A DNA stretch of 64,000 bases from positions 1,984,001 through 2,048,000 of the forward strand of contig OZ244066.1 in the NCBI GenBank assembly GCA_965215545.1. Reading direction: 5' to 3'. Under the pieces are notes generated by a model. It was not told the origin of the DNA. It did not search any database and saw only the letters and a program-made list of their open reading frames with translations. Origin of the DNA: MPNP01 sp965215545 (lineage in GTDB: Bacteria > Pseudomonadota > Alphaproteobacteria > Rhodobacterales > Rhodobacteraceae). This document shows positions 1 through 8,743 of this stretch, in pieces. How positions within the stretch are numbered: position 1 is the first letter of the stretch; every line of letters begins with the position of its first letter. Both the position numbers and the translations under genes were made by a program.

Positions 1-1
1 C

Positions 2-1894
2 GAGGCCATTGCCCTTGACCTCGAGGACCACCCGCCCCATCTGGCCCTTGAGGCCGGTGGCGAACCCCTGCATGCCGAGGCCCCCGACAATGTCTCATTT
101 GACTGGCAGGCCGGTGATGTCGCAGCGGTGGCATCGGTCATGGCTGCGGCGCCGCACACCGTGTCCCTGTCCCTGGCGGACAATCGCATTCTTGCCACCG
201 CCCTGGAACCGCGGGGATGCCTGGCCCGATGGGATGGTGATCGTCTGCACTTTGCCTGGAACGGGCAGGGTGTCTGGGCCGGCAAGGCGGAACTCGCAGC
301 GGTGTTGGGTCTGCCCGAGGACAGGATTCTGGCCACCACACCGGATGTCGGGGGCGGGTTCGGCATGAAGAGTTTCATGTATCCGGAATACTTTGCCATC
401 GCCCAGGCGTCCCGCCTGCTGGGCTGCCCGGTGCGTTGGATGGGAACCCGGACAGAGGCCATGCTGAACGACAATGCCGGCCGTGATCTCACCACCGATG
501 CGCAGCTGGCCCTGGACGATGATGGCCGGATCCTGGCGCTGCAGGTCGAAACCGTCTGCAACATCGGGGCCTACAATTCGCTGTATGCCCAGTCCATCCA
601 GTCGACCCTGGCCCAGAAGGTGATCACCGGGGCTTACGACATTCCACAAACGGCGATGCGCGTGCGGGGCATCTTCACCAACACGGCCCCGGTCGATGCC
701 TATCGGGGGGCCGGTCGACCCGAGGGGATCTATATCATCGAGCGGCTGATGGATGCCGCCTCCCGGCAACTGGGCATTGACCCCTGTGGGCTGCGCCGCC
801 GCAATTTCATCCGTCCCGACCAGTTTCCGTACCGCAACTTTGCCGACGAAACCATCGACGTCGGCAACTTCGCCGGGGTGCTCGACCGGGCTGTCCTCGA
901 GGCGGACCTCACCGGATTTGCCGCCCGCAGGACGCAGTCGGCCCTGCGGAAGCGGTTGCGGGGCCTCGGCCTCTGCTACTACATCGAGACCATCCTCGGT
1001 GACCTCGACGAGACCACCGAAATCGTCTTCGGTCCGGACGGATCGGTTGACATGATGGTCGGGACCCAGTCCAATGGCCAGGGGCACGAGACGGCCTATG
1101 CCCAGATCCTGCACGAACGGTCCGGTCTGCCCTTCGAGTGCATCCGGGTGGTGCAGGGCGACAGCGACCGGATTCCCACGGGCGGCGGTACGGGCGGCTC
1201 CCGTTCCGTGACCACGCAGGGGGCATCCATCAACACCACCGCCGATACGATCATCAACAAGATGGGAGTCCTGGCACGTGCGTGCCTCGAGGCCGATGAC
1301 GTGGTCTTTGAGGATGGTGCCTACCGGGTTCCCGGGTCCAATCGCTTCATGACCCTGATGGAGGTCGGCCAGGAGGCTGTGCGTCTCGGCAGGGCAGATC
1401 TGGTCAGCACCCGGGTGACGAGCACGATCCGGGACAGATCCTTTCCGAATGGCGCCCATCTCTGCGAAGTGGAGATTGATCCGGAAACAGGGGCCTGCAC
1501 GGTCGTTCGCTACACCGTCGTCGATGATCTCGGTGTGTTGATCAATCCCCTGCTGGTGATGGGCCAGGTTCATGGGGGTGTGGTCCAGGGGGTGGGGCAG
1601 GCCCTCCGGGAACATGTGGTGTTCGATGACACGGGCCAGCTGCTCACGGCATCATTCATGGATTACGCCATCCCCCGGGCGGCCGATCTTCCCTTCATCG
1701 AATTCCACTCAGAGCCCACCCCCTCGCTGAACAATCCCATCGGCATGAAGGGATGCGGTGAAGCCGGGACCATCGGTGCCCTGGCCGCGGTTGCCAATGC
1801 CGTGCAGGATGCGCTCTGGGACCAGGGCGTCCGGGACGTCCAGATGCCCCTGACGCCGTACCGCATCTGGCGGTTTCTCAATGAGGCTCGATGA
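2..1894 (+). CDS. CoxL/xanthine dehydrogenase-family molybdopterin-binding large subunit, 5' end outside window
   Basis: Mo-cofactor subunit of a molybdenum hydroxylase, a family that oxidises purines, aldehydes, aromatic acids or CO with water as oxygen source. The frame is open from the window edge, giving 630 residues of a protein usually 750-800 long; the in-frame GTG at 128 is internal. Seen: DVGGGFGMK at 344-370, AYRGAGR at 698-718, GQGHETAYAQ from 1076, and GCGEAGT with the catalytic Glu codon at 1760-1762. AYRGAGR is the 'form II' type of loop; true CO dehydrogenases carry AYxCSFR, so CO is unlikely to be the substrate. Small and medium subunits would lie to the left, outside the window. 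It converges on tolC. Family is certain; substrate is unknown. Confidence 0.93.
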   Translation, partial: EAIALDLEDHPPHLALEAGGEPLHAEAPDNVSFDWQAGDVAAVASVMAAAPHTVSLSLADNRILATALEPRGCLARWDGDRLHFAWNGQGVWAGKAELAAVLGLPEDRILATTPDVGGGFGMKSFMYPEYFAIAQASRLLGCPVRWMGTRTEAMLNDNAGRDLTTDAQLALDDDGRILALQVETVCNIGAYNSLYAQSIQSTLAQKVITGAYDIPQTAMRVRGIFTNTAPVDAYRGAGRPEGIYIIERLMDAASRQLGIDPCGLRRRNFIRPDQFPYRNFADETIDVGNFAGVLDRAVLEADLTGFAARRTQSALRKRLRGLGLCYYIETILGDLDETTEIVFGPDGSVDMMVGTQSNGQGHETAYAQILHERSGLPFECIRVVQGDSDRIPTGGGTGGSRSVTTQGASINTTADTIINKMGVLARACLEADDVVFEDGAYRVPGSNRFMTLMEVGQEAVRLGRADLVSTRVTSTIRDRSFPNGAHLCEVEIDPETGACTVVRYTVVDDLGVLINPLLVMGQVHGGVVQGVGQALREHVVFDDTGQLLTASFMDYAIPRAADLPFIEFHSEPTPSLNNPIGMKGCGEAGTIGALAAVANAVQDALWDQGVRDVQMPLTPYRIWRFLNEAR

Positions 1895-1931
1895 CATCGG
1901 ACCCCGGCTGATGGACAGCCGGACGATCATC

Positions 1932-1955
1932 GCCCCCGGCCGGTCGACAGGGGGC
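1932..1955. terminator. Inverted repeat between convergent genes, possible bidirectional terminator
   Basis: GCCCCC and GGGGGC arms (1932-1937, 1950-1955) with a 12-nt loop lie between the stop of the CoxL-type gene and the stop of tolC. No T-run follows, so the terminator call is tentative. Confidence 0.35.
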
Positions 1956-1972
1956 AGGGTGGCCCGCTCCTG

Positions 1973-3307
1973 TCACTCGACGGATGGCTCCACAGCCAGC
2001 CCGAGACGGTCAGGTGTCAGTGTACCGATCTCGCCGAAGAGCCGGTAGATGGCGATGACCTGGTTGTTCTCGGCGGTGATCCGGTTGGTCAGGGCCTGCA
2101 GATAGTCCTGCTCGGCATCCAGCACATCAAGGGTTGACCGGGCCCCGAGCGCTGCCTCGGCCCGGGTCCCGTTGAAGGCGAGTTCCGTGTGCTTGACCTG
2201 TTCACGGGCTGTGGTCACATCGGAGCGGGCAATCTCGATCCGGATCCAGGCATTGGTGACCCGCTGGCGAATGATATTGGCCTGCTGGCGCAGATTCAGC
2301 TGGGCCCGGTTGATCTCACCAGCCGCCTGCCGCAGGACCGCCTTGCCGGCACCCCCGTTCGAGAGGATGAAATTGCTGGTGATGTCGATGGCCGTGGTGC
2401 GGTTCGTGTTGCCGTCGACCTTGAATTCGCTGGCACCGCCAGTGCGTCCACCCAGTGTGATCTGTGGTATTCTGAGGCGCCGTTCCGCACTCTCATGAGT
2501 CATCCTGGCAATTTCCACCTGCTGGCGCGCACTGGCGATGACCGGACTGAAGCGGGATGCCATCTCGATGGCGGCATCGAGGGATGCGGGCAGTTCCGGG
2601 AAGCGGGATTGGGTCGTCAGGGTCCGGGGATAGGCGCCGACGACAAAATTGAACTGTTCCCGCGCAATCTCGAGTTCGCCCTCGCGCAGCTGGACATCCC
2701 CCCGGGCTGCCGCGAGTCGTGATTCGACAAAGGTGATGTCCGTCCGGGCGATGGCACCGAGCCGAAAACGGTTCCGGGCCGCCTCCATCTCCTCCTCGAG
2801 GACCCCGAGACTGTTGCGGGCGAGGTTGAGCAACCCCTCGGCCTTGATGACTTCATGATAGGCGACGATGGCGTCGAGCAGCACCTGGCGGATTGTCGAA
2901 GCAAGTTGCAGTTCGGCCAGGGTCAGACGGAGGCCGGCCTGGTCCACGGCCAGTCGCTGGACTCCACCGTCATAGAGCAGGATGCGGCCAGTGAGGTTGA
3001 CATGGCCTGAGGCGATGCTGCGGTCCCGCATCTGGCGGACCTGGCTGGACTCCTGGTGCTGGAGCTGGGACTCGATCCCGATCGTGGGAGCCAGACCGGC
3101 CTCGGCGCGGGTGATCTCCTCACCGGCGATCATCAGCTGGGTTCGTGCCGACTGGATCAATGTGCTGTTCTGATAGGCCATCCCGAGAACTTCGGGCAGG
3201 GTCTGGGCCAGGCCAACCGGGGCGGCCATGCCGGCTGTCGTTGTCAGCACCAGGGCGGTGATCAATCGCCAGCCCCGTTCGCCAGTCTGGATCACTCGAT
3301 TCTCCAT
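1973..3307 (-). CDS. tolC: TolC-family outer membrane efflux protein
   Basis: Outer-membrane channel of type I secretion and RND/ABC efflux machines; it forms a trimeric beta-barrel with a long alpha-helical periplasmic tunnel. The 444-residue product has an N-terminal hydrophobic signal segment ending near AAPVGLAQ, then two OEP repeats rich in heptad helices with the usual ARTQL and NLRQQANIIRQR type stretches. An ATG at 3379 would add 24 residues inside pcm. ATG 3307 was preferred because it lies 7 bp after the pcm stop and leaves a normal signal peptide. The pcm-tolC pair in this order is common in alphaproteobacteria and suggests co-transcription. Substrate partners are not visible here. 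Confidence 0.92.
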   Translation of the reverse strand: MENRVIQTGERGWRLITALVLTTTAGMAAPVGLAQTLPEVLGMAYQNSTLIQSARTQLMIAGEEITRAEAGLAPTIGIESQLQHQESSQVRQMRDRSIASGHVNLTGRILLYDGGVQRLAVDQAGLRLTLAELQLASTIRQVLLDAIVAYHEVIKAEGLLNLARNSLGVLEEEMEAARNRFRLGAIARTDITFVESRLAAARGDVQLREGELEIAREQFNFVVGAYPRTLTTQSRFPELPASLDAAIEMASRFSPVIASARQQVEIARMTHESAERRLRIPQITLGGRTGGASEFKVDGNTNRTTAIDITSNFILSNGGAGKAVLRQAAGEINRAQLNLRQQANIIRQRVTNAWIRIEIARSDVTTAREQVKHTELAFNGTRAEAALGARSTLDVLDAEQDYLQALTNRITAENNQVIAIYRLFGEIGTLTPDRLGLAVEPSVE

Positions 3308-3314
3308 GTCTGCG

Positions 3315-3968
3315 TCAGAAGACAAACCCGACCGGGTTCCGAAAACCCTTGAGGACAGGGGCCATGGCATTGAATGCACTGTTCCAGATCACTGTGTCGC
3401 CATGCTTGATCCCGATGCGGAATTCCCCGGTGACACCCTGCACGACAATTGCACCGATGCGGCCGCCATCCCGCAGCTGGTCCGTGATTGAAGCCGGGAT
3501 CTGCTCGACACCGCCCTGGATCACGATGACATCATAGGGGGCATGCCGCACCATGCCGGCATCAAGGGGTCCCTGCACGGCGATGGCATTGTCAATCGAG
3601 ACGCGTGGCAGGATGTGTTCTGCGGCTTCGGCGAGTCCCTCGATCTCCTCCAGGGAGACCACCACTTCAGCCATCCGGGCGATGATGGCTGTCGAGTAGC
3701 CGTGACCGCTGCCGATATCCAGCACCATCTCATCATTGCGAATGTCGAGACTGTCCAGCATCTTGGCCAGGGTTCGCGGATCAAGGATCACCCGATCGCC
3801 GCCCAACGGGATGTGATCGCCAAGATAGGCAATGTCCCGCTTGCCTGCGGGGACAAATTCCTCACGGGGGATTTCAAGCATGGCCCTGATGATGGGGTAT
3901 TTCGTGACATCGGATGTCCTGACCTGGCCGTCAACCATGCAGCGTCGATGTTCGTTCACACTGGTCAA
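3315..3968 (-). CDS. pcm: Protein-L-isoaspartate O-methyltransferase family protein
   Basis: SAM-dependent methyltransferase of the PCMT family, whose members methylate L-isoaspartyl residues in damaged proteins. At 217 residues it has the length of the alphaproteobacterial tolC-linked form. Seen: the N-terminal MVDGQVRTSDV signature near residues 11-21, SAM motif I VLDIGSGHGYST at 82-93, and SLEEIEGLAE as the acidic motif that follows. The downstream tolC starts 7 bp after its stop. These tolC-linked proteins form a divergent branch, so true repair activity is inferred from family membership only. Confidence 0.88.
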   Translation of the reverse strand: MTSVNEHRRCMVDGQVRTSDVTKYPIIRAMLEIPREEFVPAGKRDIAYLGDHIPLGGDRVILDPRTLAKMLDSLDIRNDEMVLDIGSGHGYSTAIIARMAEVVVSLEEIEGLAEAAEHILPRVSIDNAIAVQGPLDAGMVRHAPYDVIVIQGGVEQIPASITDQLRDGGRIGAIVVQGVTGEFRIGIKHGDTVIWNSAFNAMAPVLKGFRNPVGFVF

Positions 3969-4025
3969 GACACATCTCCCGTCGTTCCAGTCTCCACATC
4001 CCGGTCAGATGCAGATGTCGACAGC

Positions 4026-4067
4026 CAGACGGCAACCGCAATTCCCCAGACGGCAACCGCAATCCCG
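4026..4067. repeat. Two-copy tandem repeat, 21-bp period
   Basis: The unit cagacggcaaccgcaat recurs at 4026 and 4047 with small differences at the end of the unit. It lies in the roughly 470-bp spacer between pcm and the divergent sterol methyltransferase gene and has no recognised function. Confidence 0.8.
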
Positions 4068-4113
4068 CAATCTGCATTATTGGCTTTCTGCAGATATTTT
4101 CCAGCAAATAAAT

Positions 4114-4150
4114 CCCGCCACCGCCAGAATCCACCGTCAGCAGTGGCGGG
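4114..4150. repeat. Inverted repeat in the pcm / methyltransferase intergenic region
   Basis: Perfect 8-bp arms CCCGCCAC (4114-4121) and GTGGCGGG (4143-4150) around a 21-nt loop. The preceding stretch 4075-4112 is AT-rich and could hold the divergent promoters. The rest of 3969-4441 shows no gene. Confidence 0.5.
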
Positions 4151-4441
4151 TCCCGACCCTGCGTCTGGCCTGGCGCCGGCCCCTGCACGACCGGGCGCGA
4201 GGGGCCGCCCGGTGTCCAGGGGTCAGCATCCGGTTGGCACCCCGGTTCAGGCCTTGTGATTCATCGTCAGGTGCCATAGTCAAGATATTGTTATCACCGG
4301 GCATCATGGGGTGATCCACCTCCGGTTGCCAATGGGGACTGTCGAGGATGGAGGAGAATTGGCCGTGACGAATCCAGTGAAGGCAGCGGGCTGCTGCAGC
4401 CGCTCCCGGGCATCCAGCACCCGGCGTGAAAGATCCCTGGC

Positions 4442-5473
4442 GTGACCCAGCGGACCGCCATGTCGACGGCCGGCGAATCGCCTGTGGGTCTCGCGCCTGA
4501 CGAGGTCAAGGCCACGGTCGAGGGCTACACGTCGATCTATGATGCCGGAACGGAACGGCGCAAGGAGCAATACGCGACGTTCGTCAACAATTACTACGAT
4601 CTCGCAACTGACTTCTACCTGTTCGGTTGGGGCCGCTCCTTCCACTTCGCTGCCCATCGGCGTGGGGAGTCCTTCAAGGATGCAATCCACCGACATCAGA
4701 TCTTTCTGGCTGACAAACTGTCCCTCAAGGCGGGGATGACGGCCATCGACATCGGCTGCGGGGTGGGCGGGCCGATGGGCACTCTGGCCCGCCACACCGG
4801 TGCCAGCATCACCGGAATCAACAACAACGGCTACCAGCTGGAGATCGCCCGGAAGCACACCAGCGATGTGGAGTCCCTGTGCAGATTCATCAAGGGTGAT
4901 TTCATGAAGATTCCCGCCGAGGATGGTCAGTTCGATGCCGCCTACGCCATCGAGGCCACGGTCCACGCGCCCAACGAGACCGACCTGTTCCGGGAGATTT
5001 ACCGCATCCTGCGTCCCGGTGGTTGTTTTGCCACCTACGAATGGTGCCTGACTGACATCTACGATGCTGAACGGGCTGAACACCGGGCAATCAAGGATGA
5101 AATCATCCTGGGCAACGGATTGCCGGACATCCCGACCACATCAGCTGTCCGCACATCCCTGCGGCAGGCCGGCTTTGAGATCCTGGAAGCCCATGATCGG
5201 GCCACCGACTCAGATCCCCGGACCCCGTGGTATCGGTCACTCGACAGCCGGCAGTTCTCGCTTGCCTCCATCCCCCGCACGCCATTCGGCCGGGCTGTCA
5301 CGAACCTGACGCTGCTGATCGGGGAAAAACTGCGTCTGGTCCCTCAGGGCTCACGTGATGTCAGCACCTTTCTGAACACAGGTGCCGATGCACTGGTTGC
5401 AGGAGGACGAACCGGCACGTTCACCCCGATGTACTTCGTCCTTGCACGCAAGCCCGAGGCCCCGGCAGCCTGA
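4442..5473 (+). CDS. Sterol 24-C-methyltransferase-like protein (SMT/ERG6 family)
   Basis: Family reaction: SAM-dependent methylation of a sterol side chain at C-24. The 343-residue protein carries all SMT signatures in order: region I FGWGRSFHF (61-69), the SAM site IDIGCGVGGP (102-111), TGINNNGYQ (124-132), region III YAIEATVHAP (168-177; eukaryotic enzymes have Cys at the Val), region IV YEWCLTD near 199-205 with LPDI at 227-230, and the C-terminal SMT domain with PWYRSLD and FTPMYFVLARKP (327-338). Generic UbiE-type methyltransferases lack regions I, IV and the C-terminal domain. The start may be GTG 4442 or ATG 4460. It stands alone: no squalene epoxidase or oxidosqualene cyclase lies in the window, so the substrate could be host- or diet-derived (inference). 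Confidence 0.88.
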   Translation: MTQRTAMSTAGESPVGLAPDEVKATVEGYTSIYDAGTERRKEQYATFVNNYYDLATDFYLFGWGRSFHFAAHRRGESFKDAIHRHQIFLADKLSLKAGMTAIDIGCGVGGPMGTLARHTGASITGINNNGYQLEIARKHTSDVESLCRFIKGDFMKIPAEDGQFDAAYAIEATVHAPNETDLFREIYRILRPGGCFATYEWCLTDIYDAERAEHRAIKDEIILGNGLPDIPTTSAVRTSLRQAGFEILEAHDRATDSDPRTPWYRSLDSRQFSLASIPRTPFGRAVTNLTLLIGEKLRLVPQGSRDVSTFLNTGADALVAGGRTGTFTPMYFVLARKPEAPAA

Positions 5474-5557
5474 ACAGGCGTCATCGTTCCCTCCCGGCAA
5501 TGGTCGGACGGGCTGGTCCCCATCCCAATCCGGTGCCGGCACACGGACTTGCGGACA

Positions 5558-5785
5558 TCATTCCGGGCGAGCCGCTTTCCTGACGTTTTCACGCACCACG
5601 ATATAGTGGGTGGTCAGGACGACGATGAGGGGTCCCAGCAGAAAACTTGCCGTCAACACCTCATCAAAGAACAGGATGCCGACAATCATCGAGAGTGGTG
5701 CGGCGAGATAGCGGAGTGGAGCCAACGTGCTGGCAGTGGCGTGGACATGGGCCGATACCATCAGGACCTGCTGGATGCTGGACAG
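5558..5785 (-). pseudogene. C-terminal fragment of an EamA/DMT-family transporter
   Basis: About 75 residues resemble the end of the second EamA repeat of drug/metabolite transporters: an STLAPLRYLAAPLSMIVGI segment, an FFDEVLT turn, then a last membrane helix LLGPLIVVL and a short basic tail. The preceding eight or so helices are missing; upstream sequence in this frame is proline/arginine-rich noise. No start codon fits, so this is a gene remnant rather than a small protein. Confidence 0.6.
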
Positions 5786-6315
5786 GACCCCGCAGGATGA
5801 CGTGGAAGCGACCCTGCAGCGTGTCGTGGCGCGAGAGCCGTAGGGGGGGGGCACGTTTTCCCGCCGTTCCGTGAACCGCCGGTTGCGGGCCGGAGACCAC
5901 CGTGCATGCATGCATCAGCAACTGTGAGGGATGTGTCCACAACCGATCGTTCCCGATCGGGAAACCCCTCTCCGCAAGAAACTGATTCTTCAGTCTGATC
6001 CCGGCCGCTTTCGCTGATCCTTTTGGGGCAGCCACGGATGGGTCCGGCTCGGGCATCCGTGCGGCAAGACCCCCTCCTGTCCCGGTCTCCAAGCCGTGCG
6101 GCAGGACCGGACTCGTCCTCCTGACAGCAACGCCTGGATGCGGCATCCATGTCAGGAGGCCCAAAATCGGGTCAAACCCTTGTGATGATTGGACACACTC
6201 GCCAATCCTCTGTCGTACCCTGGACCTGTGTTGGGAGGAACCCCACATCGGGGCATCAATCCGGTGGACGGTGCGCCCCTTCTGCGAACCCGGCCAAGGA
6301 CCACGATGGCAAACA
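5786..6315. other. Region without a supported gene
   Basis: Several overlapping open frames exist on both strands but none shows a recognisable domain or ribosome binding site. Likely decayed sequence upstream of the transporter fragment and downstream of the HEPN gene. Confidence 0.5.
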
Positions 6316-6702
6316 CTATGGTTTCCTGTTCTTCAGCACTGTCCATACCGCAAATGCTCTCCGATCCTTGATATTGAATTTATGCAATTCTTTAATCGCA
6401 GTCTCAGCAGCGGCAATCGCTGCTTGGACATCGGCCCGCGTGAATGTGCTGAGAGGGTCATAGTCGGCTTGGTGTCGGTGGTTCTGCAAATCAAAGAACT
6501 TGATGGCGAATCTCTGGATTTCTGGAGGGAACCGGGACATCACATTCTGGTTCAAGCATTGATTCTTGGCATGTCCATGATCCACAGACCGATAGACTTG
6601 TCTCCACGCCGGCTGGCTTCGCGAAGCGCGTGCCGTGCCAATAAAGGAATCGGCACAGTTGCGGAACAGCGCATGGAACATGGCGTAATAAGCCGTGCTC
6701 AT
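6316..6702 (-). CDS. HEPN-domain protein, apparently frameshifted near its start
   Basis: HEPN proteins of this type are small all-helical RNase-like toxins or nucleotidyltransferase partners. The STAYYAMFHAL stretch is typical. In-frame sequence continues upstream of ATG 6702 through PRALIASARRLLGKG to 6790, the expected first helix, but has no start there. An ATG at 6793-6791 overlaps the stop of the upstream gene (TGATG) but is one base out of frame; removing one C from the C5 run at 6787-6783 (minus strand) would give a full protein beginning MQPRALIAS. So either the gene is broken or the homopolymer is misread. It pairs with the small gene immediately upstream. Confidence 0.6.
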   Translation of the reverse strand: MSTAYYAMFHALFRNCADSFIGTARASRSQPAWRQVYRSVDHGHAKNQCLNQNVMSRFPPEIQRFAIKFFDLQNHRHQADYDPLSTFTRADVQAAIAAAETAIKELHKFNIKDRRAFAVWTVLKNRKP

Positions 6703-6792
6703 GGCACGCTTGAGATCCGACTGTCGGGGTTTACCCTTGTGGCCTTTGCCCAGTAGCCGCCGCGCACTGGCAATCAGAGCACGGGGGTTGCA

Positions 6793-7065
6793 TCAGGAGA
6801 GTCGTTCGGCGGCATCCTCTGCCGTCATGTAGTTGAAGACTGGAAAGCGGTCCGTTCCCGTCTCAAAGAGTTTGATCCATGCCTGACGGCCCATTTCCAG
6901 AACCTTGTCGGGATCCAGTGTCTGGCCTGTCTCACCAAGCACCACTTGGATACGAAGGATGGGATCCCCATCAAAGCTTTCGGCTTCCGTTGGGAAGACA
7001 TCCGAAATCGGTGTTGGCGCGAGCTGGTCCTTGACCATCTGTATGATGAAGTCGTATTTGCCCAT
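6793..7065 (-). CDS. Small hypothetical protein paired with a HEPN protein
   Basis: A 90-residue acidic soluble protein starting MGKYDFIIQMVKDQL; ATG 7065 was chosen over a longer frame (ATG 7116) whose extra N-terminus is compositionally unlike the rest. No nucleotidyltransferase GSx10DxD motif is visible, so it is not a standard MntA-type partner. Its stop overlaps a start for the HEPN gene, an arrangement typical of two-gene toxin-antitoxin operons. Function unknown; an antitoxin role is inference from context. Confidence 0.55.
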   Translation of the reverse strand: MGKYDFIIQMVKDQLAPTPISDVFPTEAESFDGDPILRIQVVLGETGQTLDPDKVLEMGRQAWIKLFETGTDRFPVFNYMTAEDAAERLS

Positions 7066-7330
7066 TGGTCCGCTGTCCTCGCACCCAGAGACGGGCCTTG
7101 TGCAATCCCAAAGCATCGCACCGCCCTGACCAACTCAGCAGATATCATGTCCTCGGCCCTGCCGGCAAGGTCATCTCCGATGCCAGGAACCTTGAGGCTG
7201 TCGTTGCATCCTGGTGCAGGGTCCCAGGGCTGTAATGAAGCACTGAGAGGCCTGATCGATATCCCGCAGCATGTCACCGGGGAGAGTTCCGCAAAGTGTG
7301 GGGCAAAGAGGCACCGTCAACCATGACCAG

Positions 7331-7570
7331 GGGCTCAGCACGACCGGCCACCCGCTGGTCCGCAAGCATCGGGTCCAGATGGCATGGCGCTGGGTCCGCA
7401 CTCAGCCCGACCCCCAGGGGTTCCATGCCTATTGTGCGGCCCACGATGGCCGCGTCCGCCATCGGGCCATCGTGGCCGTGGCCCGCAAACTGCTGATCGC
7501 CGCTGTCGTGACCGTGGGGCGGTTCGCCATGAATGGTCTGGTCCCGACCGGTACCCGGCTGGTGGCCTGA
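7331..7570 (+). pseudogene. Degenerate C-terminal fragment of an IS110-like transposase
   Basis: The frame encodes MAWRWVRTQPD, then GRVRHRAIVAVARKLLIA and a terminal GLVPTGT segment, matching the general pattern near the C-terminus of IS110-family transposases (basic GRVRR, then ARKLLVAL, then a VPEGA-like end). The catalytic N-terminal RuvC-like part is absent and no terminal repeats are visible. Family assignment is from recalled pattern only. The rest of 7066-7896 shows no supported gene. Confidence 0.4.
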
Positions 7571-7896
7571 GGATCGCCTCACCCCTTGCCGAGGCCGCCC
7601 GTCGGGACGGCCGCGGCGACCGGAGGGCTGGGTGATCGGTTCGTCCCCGGGGAGGCCGCCGCGGGGCGGCACCGGAACAGAGATGGATCCTGGCCGCCTG
7701 GACCGTCGCAGCCCGGAACGGGGTCTTGGGGTCACGGGACCGGCGACCGTGCCGGCATCCGAACCGGATAAGAGGTGAGCGCGGCGTTGCACGCGCTCGG
7801 TGTCGCGATGGTCCCCCGGGCACGCTCGGCATGTCCACCAGGATGGAGATTCACCATGGACTGATTCACGACTTGACATGCGGGGTTTCATAAGAG

Positions 7897-8010
7897 GTCT
7901 GGAAAGTCCCACAGGATGTGTGTGCGTCGACAGGGCCTGAGGATCTGTCTTCGGGCCGCCTGGCCCCGTTGACACAGACCGGGCCCGTCCGGACACGTGT
8001 CCCCCTTGAA
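7897..8010 (-). mobile_element. Partial diverged copy of the 414-bp inverted-repeat element
   Basis: From ggaaagtcccacaggatg (7901-7918) onward this matches, in reverse orientation and with scattered substitutions, the right-hand end of the element present at 15578-15991 and 17273-17686, through ggacacgtgtccc near 7991-8003. The outermost terminal bases and the rest of the element are missing. A decayed serine recombinase follows about 100 bp later. Confidence 0.75.
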
Positions 8011-8106
8011 GTCCAGTCCGGATGAGACAATATTGGCCCGAACCTGGGCCAGGTCTGGACAGGCTTTAGAGGGCGCGTTTCAAGAGAGGTTCAAATGGGA
8101 TAGACG

Positions 8107-8651
8107 GCGGTGCTCTATGCACGAGTTTCAACTGCTGATCAATCGTGTGCACGACAGGTAGAGGACCTGACAGGGTTTGCCGCCCGCTGTGGCCTTGAAG
8201 TTGTCGGAACCTTCACAGAGACCATCTCGGGGAAGTCCGCCCGCCGCCCCGAGCGCGATCGGACCCTGCGCCTTGCCCAGGCGAGACAGATCACTGCCGT
8301 CCTCGTCACCGAACTCTCGCGATGGGGCCGCTTGACCCTGGATCTTCTTGCGACACTCAATCAGCTGGCCGGATGATGACCACCCTGCTGGCCGGGATCG
8401 CCCAGTTCGAACGAGACCTGATCAGTGAACGCGTGAAGTCGGGACTGGCGGCGGCCAAAGCCCGGGGGGTGACGCTCGGACGGTGGCCCGGACAGCGACC
8501 GCAAGCGGACAGGTTGGCTCCCAAGGTCCTCCAGGCCGTCGAGGACGGGCGCAGCTACCGCTGAATCGCCCGCACCCTCGGAATCAGCAAGAAGACCATC
8601 CTCACCATCGTCAAACGGGACCGCGGAAAGTCCTTGGACACCATGGATTGA
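8107..8651 (+). pseudogene. Serine recombinase/resolvase, decayed
   Basis: The N-terminal part (GTG 8110) carries LYARVSTADQ with the catalytic Ser and ELSRWGR near 8311-8331. The frame then breaks at about 8370 with loss of roughly 15 codons, resumes in another frame as GRMMTTLLAGIAQFERDLI, and is stopped at 8562-8564 before a helix-turn-helix tail IARTLGISKKTI. Intact relatives of the Tn3-resolvase/invertase class are 180-200 residues. With a frameshift, a deletion and a stop it cannot be active. It lies next to the remnant of the inverted-repeat element, which may be a historical link (inference). Confidence 0.8.
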
Positions 8652-8743
8652 CCTGTTTCGGCCCTGCCCCTTTCCTGAACCAGCCCCAAGCTGGTGGATG
8701 TCTGTCGCCGTTCCATGGATGGCGTCCAGAGACGGGTGTCCCG

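Noticed and set aside
95..1615. Long minus-strand frame opposite the CoxL-type gene
   Set aside because: It mirrors the codon structure of the real gene, has no domain, and its composition (His/Gly/Pro-rich) is typical of antisense shadows in GC-rich DNA.
2..1894. Form I carbon monoxide dehydrogenase CoxL
   Set aside because: The diagnostic loop reads AYRGAGR and not AYxCSFR, so aerobic CO oxidation is not supported.
4442..5473. UbiE/COQ5 or tocopherol-type methyltransferase
   Set aside because: These lack the GWG..FHF region and the C-terminal FTPM.F domain that are clearly present here.
7274..7996. 240-residue minus-strand frame
   Set aside because: Arg/Pro/Gly-rich, no domain, and it runs into the non-coding inverted-repeat remnant; judged an antisense shadow.
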